From the NCBI GenBank assembly GCA_030447415.1, contig JAUJOZ010000001.1:1-64000 (forward strand): DNA of 64,000 nucleotides, read 5' to 3'. The position numbers were made by a program, and so were the translations under genes. The notes under the pieces were generated by a model, which saw only the letters and a list, made by a program, of their open reading frames with translations, was not told where the DNA came from and did no database searches. Source of the DNA: Thermomicrobiales bacterium. Lineage in GTDB: Bacteria; Chloroflexota; Chloroflexia; Thermomicrobiales; UBA6265. Position 1 is the stretch's first letter, and the number at the start of each line of letters is the position of its first letter. Positions 16,100-24,016 of this stretch are shown piece by piece.

Positions 16100-17818
16100 T
16101 CAGGGATTCGAGGAACAGTTGGCCAAACTCGTCGGACCGATCTTGCAGTACCAGGTCCCTACGGGCGTGCAATAGGCGCACGGTCGCTCCGCACTGCCCC
16201 CGCGGCAGCAATACCCGCTGGGCCAGCAGGTGCCGCAGCAGCACTCGGAGCCGGGTTCGCAGCAGGTGCTGCCGCAAGCCTCGCCCGCGACAATGCCACT
16301 CGCGGTGCACTTCTCACAGCTCGGTGGGTTCGGGTCATAGGAGGTCACGCAGTGGCCCTCCGCCGTGCAGGTTTCACAGGGGCCGCACGGTTCGCAGGTA
16401 CCGGTGAGCGTGTTGCACTTGGTGCACGGCTCGCAGGTCGCGATGCAGGCGCCGCCGATGCACTCCTCGCAGGGTCCGCAGACGTTGCCGCAGAAGCCGC
16501 AGTTGTCCGAGTCGGTCGCGGTGTCGGTGCAGACCCCATCGCAGGCCATCTGGTTGCCCGGGCAGCAGGGCCCGGACCCCGGCTTACAGGTCCCCTCGCA
16601 GCAATGCGTGCCGGCAGCGCAGCAGGTCGACCCGCCCTGTCCGTCCGGGCAGTGGCTGAAGCCGTCGTCGCAGCAGCAACCGTCGTCGCAGCAGCCCTGA
16701 GCCGGGTCGCAGCAGACCGCGTCGTTGCAGGCCTCCCGGCCGCCCCAGCAGCACACTCCGGTTTCGGGAACGCATGCCCCCTCGCAGCAGTAGGTGCCGG
16801 CCGGGCAGCAGAAGATGCTGCCGTCGGGCGCGTCGCAGTAGGATTCGCCGGTCGGACAGCAGCAGGCATCGCCGCAGCAGCCCTGGCTCCAGGCACAACA
16901 GACGGCACCGCAGATCTCCTCGGTAGGTCCGCAGCAGATCTCCCCGGCCGCGATGCAGGTGCCGTGGCAGCACTGTTCGCTCGAGCGGCAGCAGGCGGTG
17001 TAGCCCGCGTCGTCGGTGCACGCGGTTCGGCCCTCGGCGCAGCAGGATTGGCCGTCCGGGACGCAGACGCCGTTGCAGCAGCGCTGGCCGGTCGGGCAGC
17101 ACGTGTCACCGCAGCGGCGGTCGGTCGGACAGACGCAGATACCGTTCTCACACCCGTAACCGGCGTCGGGACAGCACTGGCGGCCGCAACACGCCCCGGT
17201 CGGGCAGCAGGCGCCGTTGCAGCACGTCTGCCCCGTAGGGCAGCAAGAGCCACCGCAGTCCCGGGCGGGCGGGCAGCACTGACCGTTGTAGCAGGCATCC
17301 GACAGTTCGCAGCACTGGTCGCCGCACTGCTGGCCGGCTGGGCAACATACGCCGGCGTTGCAGACCTGCGAGTTCGGACAGCAGGTGTCGCCGCAGACCT
17401 GGTCGGCGTCGCAGCAGCCCCCGCTGCGGCACACCTGGCCGGTCGTGCAGCATTCGCCGTTGCAGGCGTTCTCGTGCCAGCAGCAACCGCTGTCGCTGCA
17501 GACGAACCCCTCGGAGCAGCAGGCGCCATCGCAGCAGGGCCCGAAGCCACAGCACTGGGTGCCGCAGGCCTGCTCGGCGGGGCAGCATCCGCCGTTCACG
17601 CAGGCGGTGCCTTCCGGACAGCACTGCTTCTTGCCGCACTGCCGCTCGGGTGGGCAATCACCGGGTCGCGACTTCTTCGCCGTGTCTTTGGCGGCTGCTC
17701 CTGCCGCCCGTAGACCGAGCGCGCCGGCGAGCGCCCCGCCGAGGGCGCGGACCGCGCCCCGGCGGGAGGTGGTACAGGCGAGAGCGCGTGCAAGGTCATC
17801 GAAACGCTGATCGTCCAT
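16100..17818 (-). CDS. Very cysteine-rich exported protein (about 129 Cys in 572 residues)
   Basis: The ATG at 17818 is chosen over the one at 17824 because GGAGG (17829-17825) is six bases before it, and because MDDQRFDDLARALACTTSRR mirrors the start of the Cys-rich protein at 1063. The signal SRRGAVRALGGALAGALGLR is twin-arginine-like, ending near AGAAA. The mature protein is built from irregular repeats of about 12-25 residues, for example CCPTGQTCCNGACCPTG, CGDTCCPTGQRCCNGVC and CCEGACVPETGVCC, with dense CC pairs. A C-terminal part holds spaced CxxC motifs (CGPCEECIGGACIATCEPC). Roughly 22% of residues are Cys. No enzymatic motif is seen; a disulfide-knotted surface or metal-binding protein is an inference. 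It needs an oxidising compartment, consistent with export after or during folding. Confidence 0.85.
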   Translation of the reverse strand: MDDQRFDDLARALACTTSRRGAVRALGGALAGALGLRAAGAAAKDTAKKSRPGDCPPERQCGKKQCCPEGTACVNGGCCPAEQACGTQCCGFGPCCDGACCSEGFVCSDSGCCWHENACNGECCTTGQVCRSGGCCDADQVCGDTCCPNSQVCNAGVCCPAGQQCGDQCCELSDACYNGQCCPPARDCGGSCCPTGQTCCNGACCPTGACCGRQCCPDAGYGCENGICVCPTDRRCGDTCCPTGQRCCNGVCVPDGQSCCAEGRTACTDDAGYTACCRSSEQCCHGTCIAAGEICCGPTEEICGAVCCAWSQGCCGDACCCPTGESYCDAPDGSIFCCPAGTYCCEGACVPETGVCCWGGREACNDAVCCDPAQGCCDDGCCCDDGFSHCPDGQGGSTCCAAGTHCCEGTCKPGSGPCCPGNQMACDGVCTDTATDSDNCGFCGNVCGPCEECIGGACIATCEPCTKCNTLTGTCEPCGPCETCTAEGHCVTSYDPNPPSCEKCTASGIVAGEACGSTCCEPGSECCCGTCWPSGYCCRGGSAERPCAYCTPVGTWYCKIGPTSLANCSSNP

Positions 17819-17829
17819 GTTCATCCTCC

Positions 17830-18267
17830 GCGGGCGGCGGTCCGCCGGTCAGTCGAGAGCTGTGTAGCAGCGCCCCACTCCGGGTGCGCGCCCCCGCGAT
17901 CATCTTGGCGAGGAACCACGCCGGTCGCATCCGCCGGATGGCCTAATTGCGCGCGGGACGCGCGAAGCCCGACTAAGCCATTCCGCTTAGACGTGCCGTG
18001 AGGGCGCCGGCTCGGGTTGACTCATGGGCCGCGCTCTGCCGCTCCCCGTCCACTCGGGCCTTCGCCATGGGAGCACGCAGGCGCCGTAGCATGCCGATGG
18101 TGCCCCACCGCACGCCCCCCAGGCGCGGAGCAAGTCGATGCGGAGGCGTCGGAGGACGCCCTTCTCATCGAAGGGGACGTCGATGGATCGTCATGGAACG
18201 GCGCAGACCGGCATCCGGCCCGAAGGGGGGCGACCGGCCACCTTGGACATTAAGGACGTGGTGCGAC
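17830..18267. other. Gene-free stretch with one inverted repeat
   Basis: No supported gene. CTAAGC-CATTCC-GCTTAG (17973-17978 and 17985-17990) is a perfect 6-bp-arm inverted repeat about 155 bases upstream of the Cys-rich gene and could be an operator. The rest has random high-GC frames. Confidence 0.35.
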
Positions 18268-18289
18268 TGAGGAGAGCCAGGACTCGAAC
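18268..18289 (-). other. tRNA 3'-end-like fragment, possible attachment-site remnant
   Basis: Read on the minus strand, GTTCGAGTCCTGGCTCTCC looks like the T-loop and acceptor end of a tRNA (TTCGAGTC followed by a GGCTCTCC-type acceptor strand, as in some tRNA-Ser). The T-stem does not pair and no 5' part exists, so this is not a tRNA. It starts two bases after the LuxR-type gene's stop codon. Such fragments are left by integration at tRNA genes, but chance similarity is possible. Confidence 0.2.
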
Positions 18290-18290
18290 G

Positions 18291-20642
18291 TTAGACGAGC
18301 TCCCGCTGGAGGGCGACGGCCACGGCGGCAGTGCGGGTGCCAACACCGAGCTTGGCGAGGATGTTGCCGACGTGGACCTGGACGGTGCGCGGGCTGACGA
18401 AGAGCGCCTCGCCGATCTCGGCGTTGGAGCGCCCGTTCACCAGGAGGCGCAAGACCTGCTGCTCCCGGGCCGTCAGCCCGATTGCACAGGGTGGGCCGAG
18501 CGGTGTGAGATCGGCCGGGGCGAGGCCGGGCCCGATCGCGAGCGCCTCGGCGACGGCGTCCTCGGGAGGGAGCGCCCGCCCCGCCGCCCAGGCAGCCGCG
18601 AATCCCGGCTCACCGAGGGCGATCCGCGCCACCGCCACGGCGCGCTCGTGGGCCGCGCGGTCGGCCGGCGTGACGGGGATGCCGACCTCCTCCCGCCGCG
18701 CTTCGAGCGCGCCGAAGAGGCGGGCGGCCCGCTCCGGCGCGCCGGTCTCGGCGGCCAGGACCGCGAGGTCGGTCAGTTCCTCGACGATACCCCAGACGTC
18801 GCGGTGGTCCCGATACCGCTCAAGGCTCTGCTGGGCCAGCGCCATCGCGCGCGGCGTGTCGCCCTCATCCCGCGCGAGACGGCTCTGGTGACCGAGGATC
18901 CAGGCGACGCCCCAAGTAAAGCCGAGTCCCCGATACCGCGCCAGGGCTTCGTCGAGCAACTCGCGGGCTCGCGGGTAATCGGCCGCGCGCTGGGCGACGA
19001 CGCCGACGTTGACCAGGGTGGCGCCGCACCACACCGGGTCGTCGCACTCGGGGAGGAGAGCAAGCCCTTGCTCTGCGAGCGTTGCCATCCACGCGACATC
19101 GTCTTGGTGCTGGGCCACGAGCCCGAGGAGGAACAGCGCCCGGACAGTTCCCGAGGTGTCGCCGAGCTGCCGCCAGATAGCGAGGCTCTCCTCGTGCAGC
19201 GCGGCGGCCGCCGCCTCATCCTTCTGGATCCAGGCCAGGTTGCCGGCAACGCTCAGCGCCTTGGCCCGCACGCTGGTCGGGCCTCCACGGTCGCGGGCCA
19301 GCGCATCGCGCAGCCAGGCGCGCCCTTCACGGACGTGCCCGCGCGTCTGCCAAAACCGCCACAGCGCCGCGCCCAGGCGCAGCCCGAGGTCGGTGTGGGC
19401 TTGCACCGGCGCGGCGGCCCAAGTCAGCGTCGCGCGCAGGTTGTCGAGATCGGGCTCCAGCCGGTCGAGCGAAGGCGCCTCCTCGACGGAGAGGTAGCGG
19501 GCTTCCGCGTGCTCGGCCGCCCCGAGGAAGAAGGCCGCGTGCGCCGCCCGCACGGCGTCGGCCTCGCCACTCTCCTCCAGTCGCTCCGCCGCGTACTCGC
19601 GAATGGTTTCCAGCATCCCCAGGCGTGGGCTGCCGGCCTCGTCGCCCGCCGCCCGTCCGAGCCGGCGCACGAGGCTCTTGTCGACCAGTGCGCTGACCCC
19701 ATCGAAGACGTCGCCGCCGGGGGCGCCCGGCGCGGCGGCGACCGCTTCGGCGGCCTCCAGCGTGAAGCCGCCTGCGAAGACGGCGAGGCGGCGGAACAGC
19801 GTCTGCTCCGCCTCGTCGAGCAGATCGTAGCTCCACGCGATCGTGTTCCGCATGGTCCGCAAACGGTCGGGCTGGTCCCGTGGTCCGCCCGTCAGGACGC
19901 GCAGCCGTTGGTCGAGCCGCGCCAGCAGCGCCGGCGGTGAGAGGACCTTGGCTCGGGCCGCGGCGAGCTCGATGGCGAGGGGAAGACCGTCGAGGTGGCG
20001 GCAAATGGCGCCGACCGCGGCCGCGTTTTCGTCGGTTACGACGAAGTCGGCGGCCGCGGCCCGCGCCCGGACGACGAACAGGCGGACCGCCTCCGACTCC
20101 ATTGCCACCACCGCCGAGGGATCCGCGCTCGGCGCCGGCCGCGTGAGCGGCGAGACGGCGTACTCGCATTCGCCCGAGACCCTGAGGCGCACGCGGCTGG
20201 TGACCAGTATCGTCAGCGTCGGGCACGCGACCAGCAGATCGGCGACCCGCGGCGCGGCGTCCACCACCTGTTCGAAGTTGTCCAGGACCAGCAGGAGGTC
20301 CTTTTCCCACAGCCAGCCTTTGAGTCGGGCGGCGAGCGGCTCGTCAGCGGCCTCCCACACGCCCAAGGCCTGCGCTACCGCCGACAGCATCAAGTTCGGA
20401 TCGGTGATGGGGGCGAGGGGGACGAACCACGCGCCGTCCGCGAACCCGTCCGCCACGTCGGCGGCCACCCGGAGGGCCAGCCGAGTCTTGCCCACGCCGC
20501 CCGGATCGGTGAGCGTCAGCAACCGCACGTCGTCGCGACGCACGAGGTCGGCAACCTCTGCCGCCGCTGATTCCCGCCCCACCAACGGCGTGAGCGCAAT
20601 CGGGAGGTTGTGATAGGGGGCGGTCGTCGGTGAAGCGCTCAC
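18291..20642 (-). CDS. LuxR-type transcriptional regulator with N-terminal NB-ARC/AAA ATPase and TPR-like region
   Basis: A 783-residue STAND-type regulator. Order of parts: YHNLPIALTPLVGRE leader; Walker A DPGGVGKTRLALRV near residue 45; Walker B LLLVLDNFEQV near residue 130; RVLTGGPRDQPDRLRTMRN and the winged part ending EYAAERLEESGE; helical TPR-like repeats over residues 350-680; and a C-terminal LuxR helix-turn-helix LTAREQQVLRLLVNGRSNAE with RTVQVHVGNILAKLGVGTRT. The GTG at 20642 is chosen because the conserved part begins a few residues later. The frame is open to 21305, but that extension is Arg/Ala-rich and unsupported. Proteins of this architecture integrate a small signal with ATP binding; the target genes are unknown. 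Confidence 0.88.
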   Translation of the reverse strand: MSASPTTAPYHNLPIALTPLVGRESAAAEVADLVRRDDVRLLTLTDPGGVGKTRLALRVAADVADGFADGAWFVPLAPITDPNLMLSAVAQALGVWEAADEPLAARLKGWLWEKDLLLVLDNFEQVVDAAPRVADLLVACPTLTILVTSRVRLRVSGECEYAVSPLTRPAPSADPSAVVAMESEAVRLFVVRARAAAADFVVTDENAAAVGAICRHLDGLPLAIELAAARAKVLSPPALLARLDQRLRVLTGGPRDQPDRLRTMRNTIAWSYDLLDEAEQTLFRRLAVFAGGFTLEAAEAVAAAPGAPGGDVFDGVSALVDKSLVRRLGRAAGDEAGSPRLGMLETIREYAAERLEESGEADAVRAAHAAFFLGAAEHAEARYLSVEEAPSLDRLEPDLDNLRATLTWAAAPVQAHTDLGLRLGAALWRFWQTRGHVREGRAWLRDALARDRGGPTSVRAKALSVAGNLAWIQKDEAAAAALHEESLAIWRQLGDTSGTVRALFLLGLVAQHQDDVAWMATLAEQGLALLPECDDPVWCGATLVNVGVVAQRAADYPRARELLDEALARYRGLGFTWGVAWILGHQSRLARDEGDTPRAMALAQQSLERYRDHRDVWGIVEELTDLAVLAAETGAPERAARLFGALEARREEVGIPVTPADRAAHERAVAVARIALGEPGFAAAWAAGRALPPEDAVAEALAIGPGLAPADLTPLGPPCAIGLTAREQQVLRLLVNGRSNAEIGEALFVSPRTVQVHVGNILAKLGVGTRTAAVAVALQRELV

Positions 20643-20773
20643 AGTCAGGCTCGATCTTCCGCTGGCTGCCCTGAAATCCTTCGCATCATGCTGCGCGTCG
20701 TCGTCGCCGTCAACCGCCTGAGGTCGGCACCTGCCTGGGGCGGCCGCGCCGCCCCCGCCGCCCCCCGCGCCAG

Positions 20774-21010
20774 TCACGCCTGGTCGATCTCTGTGAAGGC
20801 CGCCGGCGTGAAGGCCAAGTCCGCCGGTGACAGGTCGAGCGTCACGTCGGTCCTGCCACCCTGGTCCATCACGCGCACCAACGCCTCGGGCTGCCGCGCC
20901 GCGGCGCACCACCAGCCCCGAGCCTGCGCCTCGTCGAAGTCGCGCCAGCCGAGGGGACCGGGACGGCAGCGTCCCAGCGCCCGGGCGAGGTCGGGGGGCA
21001 GGCCGGGACC
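20774..21010 (-). other. Possible coding fragment of unknown family
   Basis: A minus-strand frame ends with PLGWRDFDEAQARGWWCAAA then RQPEALVRVMDQGGRTDVTL and DLSPADLAFTPAAFTEIDQA before its stop. The composition is balanced and protein-like, while the frame upstream of about 21010 becomes Pro/Arg-rich. It may be the C-terminal part of a small protein whose 5' end is frameshifted or lost. I do not recognise the family and cannot place a start. Confidence 0.3.
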
Positions 21011-21367
21011 GGCTCCCCGCGGGCGGCGCGCAGCACGTCGGTCGGGGCGAGGGGTCGGCGAGGGCAGGGAGGACAGGCGTGGCCCACGGGAGGGCATCGC
21101 TGGGCGCTCCGACCGCGAGCCGGCCGCCGGAGGAGGGAGCTTCCTGCCGCTCGGCGGCGCGGCGGGCATCAGGCCCGCGCCAGACGGCCGCGCGGCGCTT
21201 CAGCGCTCGGGGGGATAGCATGCCGTTCCAGCAAGCAACGGTCACGGCGCATCGCCCACCGCTCGGGCGGCCGTCGCGGTGAACCGCTGCCCAGGCGTCC
21301 GACACTGCGGTCCGGTAACGGGCCGTGCGTGGGTGAGCGTGGTCGCGTGAGCAAGCAGTTCCCGCCG
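21011..21367. other. Gene-free stretch
   Basis: About 350 bases upstream of the endolysin-like gene's promoter; no supported reading frame or RNA was seen. Confidence 0.35.
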
Positions 21368-21397
21368 TTCAAAAATACGTAATTCATCGGATACGCT
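21368..21397 (+). promoter_or_regulatory. Candidate sigma-70-type promoter of the endolysin-like gene
   Basis: TTCAAA (21368-21373), an 18-base AT-rich spacer (AATACGTAATTCATCGGA) and TACGCT (21392-21397) form a plausible -35/-10 pair. The AT-rich stretch stands out in this window. The start codon lies about 75 bases downstream. Confidence 0.4.
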
Positions 21398-21474
21398 TGG
21401 CTCCGTCGTGGCGCATGATGGTATGGAACAATCCCGCACCTTGCTACAGATCCTTCGCCATAGGAGGAGCGACC

Positions 21475-23010
21475 ATGACTAACCCGTCCGCCAGCGATTG
21501 GCGTCAGATCGGAGACACCACCGTTGAGGTGTACCGCGCCGAGCTTGGCGGCTGCGGCTCGCCGATGGCCGCCGAGGCCGACGCCATCTGGGAGGCGGCC
21601 CGGCCCCACAGTGCCCTCTGCCTCGCCATGTCATTTCACGAGCAGAAGCACGCCACCTGGCCTCACACCCCGATCCCGCGCCACTTCCACAACCCGCTCT
21701 CCCTCAGCGGCGGCTGGGACCACAACGCGAACGCCCACGCCTGGAAGCAATTCCGTTCGTGGGCCGACGGCGTCCGGGCCTGGCGCGAGAATGTCACGAA
21801 TCCGAATGGCCCCTATAAGGGGACGCGGACCCTGGAGGAGTTGATCCACGTCTACGCGCCGGCTGAGGACAACAACGACGAGGCGCAATACGTGGCGGTC
21901 CTCCGCGATCAACTCCAGCGCTATCAGGCGCAGGAGGGCACGAAACAGGGCGAGTTGGAGCAGGGGACGGACAAGGGCGACGACCTCGGCCCGGTCCCCG
22001 CTCCCGCCAACGGCGTCCGGATCGGCAACCGGCCGCTCCACATTGCGGTCGGGGTCGGACACGCCAACACCTCCGGCGGTGATCCATTCGAGCGCGAGAA
22101 GAACGCCGAGGTCGTCAATGCCCTCATGACCCTCGCCCGCCAAAGCGACGGCTTCGAGATCCGGTGCTACACCCCCGAGGAGGGACTTGGCTGGTACCCC
22201 GGCCCTCTGGATAAGGCCGCGCGTGAAGTCACCGCCATGGGCGACTGGGTCGACATCTTCCACGAGGTCCACCACCAGGGTCTCTCGAACCAAAGCATCC
22301 GCGGTGGCTTCGTGATTGGGCCGGAGGGTCGGGGGCTGAAAACTCCCTACGACAACCCCGGTAGCATCGATCTCGATGTCCGCGATCACGGGCCGCGGAT
22401 GGCCGAGATTCTCTGCGCCAGCATCGGCGTCCCGGTCTGGGGTGGCGGTTACATGAGCGAGCGCAACACGGGGGTCGGCGGGCAGGGACATCGCCTGGGC
22501 GTCTTCGGTGCCACGGCGACGCCTCACCTGATCAACCGGGCGTGTCGGTTTATCACCGAGGCCTGCACCTTCACCAACCCGGAGGACCGGGCGATCATGA
22601 ATACCCCCGGCTTCGGCGCGCGGGAGGCGCGTGGCATCCTCGAGATGTACGCCGACCTGGCCAAAAACCGGATGGGCTGGACCTACCCGTACCGAATCGG
22701 TGAGGCGTCGGACGTCGGCCCGCTGCCGCCGGTCAAGGAGTCGCATCTCGACTATCCCGATGGCATGGACCTGGAGCGCGCTAAGTCCTCCTTTGGCAAG
22801 GTGGAGTACAACGGCATCCCGTACGAGTTCAACGAGAACGGCCCTGTGTCCCGCCTGTGGCTGAGCGAGGGGGCGAAGACGGGTCGCTATCCGAAGCTCG
22901 AGGCGGTCGAGCGCGACGGCGAAGCGACCTACTGGCGCTTCGACGGGGGGTTCATCGTCTGGCGCCACGAGGACGCCGCCGATGTCTTCGTGCTGCGCGA
23001 CACGGCTTGA
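21475..23010 (+). CDS. Two-domain endolysin-like protein (glucosaminidase-like and amidase-like domains)
   Basis: The ATG at 21475 has a strong TAGGAGGAGCGACC upstream, giving 511 residues. Residues 1-150 resemble a lytic glucosaminidase domain: an E-containing FHEQKHATWP, PRHFHNPLSLSGGW and an RSWADGVRAWRENV helix followed by TLEELIHVYAPAEDNND. After an acidic linker, residues 180-375 look like an N-acetylmuramoyl-alanine amidase fold: PLHIAVGVGHANTSGGDPFE with REKN, then FHEVHHQG and GVPVWGGGYMSERNTGVGG. The C-terminal 130 residues are unassigned. No signal peptide or membrane segment is visible, as in phage endolysins and tailocin enzymes, yet no phage genes lie nearby. The domain assignments are from motif likeness only. 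Confidence 0.65.
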   Translation: MTNPSASDWRQIGDTTVEVYRAELGGCGSPMAAEADAIWEAARPHSALCLAMSFHEQKHATWPHTPIPRHFHNPLSLSGGWDHNANAHAWKQFRSWADGVRAWRENVTNPNGPYKGTRTLEELIHVYAPAEDNNDEAQYVAVLRDQLQRYQAQEGTKQGELEQGTDKGDDLGPVPAPANGVRIGNRPLHIAVGVGHANTSGGDPFEREKNAEVVNALMTLARQSDGFEIRCYTPEEGLGWYPGPLDKAAREVTAMGDWVDIFHEVHHQGLSNQSIRGGFVIGPEGRGLKTPYDNPGSIDLDVRDHGPRMAEILCASIGVPVWGGGYMSERNTGVGGQGHRLGVFGATATPHLINRACRFITEACTFTNPEDRAIMNTPGFGAREARGILEMYADLAKNRMGWTYPYRIGEASDVGPLPPVKESHLDYPDGMDLERAKSSFGKVEYNGIPYEFNENGPVSRLWLSEGAKTGRYPKLEAVERDGEATYWRFDGGFIVWRHEDAADVFVLRDTA

Positions 23011-23046
23011 CGGTGGCCCCCGGTCGTGAGACGGCAGCCGGTTGAA

Positions 23047-23078
23047 CGAAACGGGCGGCCAACCGGCCGCCCGTTTCG
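23047..23078. terminator. Strong bidirectional-looking terminator
   Basis: CGAAACGGGCGGCC (23047-23060) pairs perfectly with GGCCGCCCGTTTCG (23065-23078) around the loop AACC: a 14-bp GC-rich stem whose outer part is AAA/TTT on both sides. It lies between the convergent ends of the endolysin-like gene (stop 23010) and the SIMPL gene (stop 23153) and can serve both. Confidence 0.8.
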
Positions 23079-23152
23079 CCCTCGACCGCTGTCGGCGGGA
23101 CACCGACTGCCGGTTGTCTCTTTCGATGACCGACGAGCGACTGTCGATCGGG

Positions 23153-23938
23153 TCACCGCAGCTCGTACGTCACCTGAACGTCGACGGCGACCTCCGAGGT
23201 GCCGGTCTGGATCGGCACCCGCGCCGCTGACTCGGCGACATCGGCCGCTGCGCCGGCGAACACCTCCGGCGTCGGCGGCGGCGCGTTCGACTCGGTAATG
23301 GTGATGATCCGCGCAACGCTCATCCCGGCTGCCTCGGCCAGTTCGTCCGCCTTGCGGCGCGCATCGCGCACCGCTGCAATCCGCGCCTGGCTGGCGGCCG
23401 CGGTCGGGTCGTCGACGAAGAAGCTGATCCCGTAGATCGTGTTTGCGCCCTCGGCCACCACCGCGTCGAGCAGGGAACCGAGCGTGTCCAGGTCCCGGAT
23501 CCTGATGCTGACCTGGTTCGAGACCTGGAACCCTTCGATTCGCTCCGGCGTGCCGTTCGCGTCGTACTCGTAGACGATGTTGACGCTGTAGTTCACGGTT
23601 TGGATGTCGCGCTCCTCTAACCCGGCGGCCAAGATCGCGTCCGTCACCGCTGTCATTTGCCGGGTCGCCTCGGCCTGCGCCTCGCTCAGCGTCGGCTCGA
23701 AGACCTCGACCCCGACGACGACTGAGGCGGTGTCCGGCTCGATAGTGACGACGCCGCGACCGCCCACGGTCACCGTAGTCGTCGTCGATGCCCCCGCGGT
23801 CGGCGTGCCGGGGTCGTCCTGCGCCGCCGCGCCGCGCCCGCTGACCCCTCCCAACGCCAGCGTCCCGAGCAGGACGAGCGCCAGCCCGATCCCAAGTGAT
23901 GACCGCCGCACCCGAGCCTGTGCCAGTGCCCTACGCAT
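23153..23938 (-). CDS. SIMPL (DUF541) domain exported protein
   Basis: A 261-residue protein with a Sec signal peptide (GIGLALVLLGTLALGGVSG, cleavage near AAAQD) and one SIMPL/DUF541 domain. The domain shows TVTVGGRGVVTIEPDTASVV, the helix LSEAQAEATRQMTAVTDAIL, GLEERDIQTVNYSVNIVYEY with QVSNQVSIRIRDLD, and ARRKADELAEAAGMSVARII near the end. Family members are periplasmic or surface proteins of uncertain role. GGAGGATCGCG precedes the ATG at 23938. Confidence 0.88.
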   Translation of the reverse strand: MRRALAQARVRRSSLGIGLALVLLGTLALGGVSGRGAAAQDDPGTPTAGASTTTTVTVGGRGVVTIEPDTASVVVGVEVFEPTLSEAQAEATRQMTAVTDAILAAGLEERDIQTVNYSVNIVYEYDANGTPERIEGFQVSNQVSIRIRDLDTLGSLLDAVVAEGANTIYGISFFVDDPTAAASQARIAAVRDARRKADELAEAAGMSVARIITITESNAPPPTPEVFAGAAADVAESAARVPIQTGTSEVAVDVQVTYELR

Positions 23939-24016
23939 CGCGATCCTCCTTCAACGCGTCCGTCCTACGGCCGGCGCACGCTCGCCCCGGCCATTCGATC
24001 CTGTTTCTCGACCCTT

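Noticed and set aside
16001-17713. A 570-codon plus-strand frame opposite the Cys-rich gene
   Set aside because: The Ala/Gly/Arg-rich translation is the complement of Cys-rich codons; the minus strand has signal peptide, ribosome binding site and family N-terminus.
18138-19940. A 600-codon plus-strand open frame
   Set aside because: It is the antisense shadow of the LuxR-type regulator; its composition is that of reverse-strand high-GC coding DNA and it has no motifs.
20643-21305. N-terminal extension of the LuxR-type regulator
   Set aside because: The open frame continues upstream but is low-information Arg/Ala/Pro sequence; the GTG at 20642 gives the family N-terminus.
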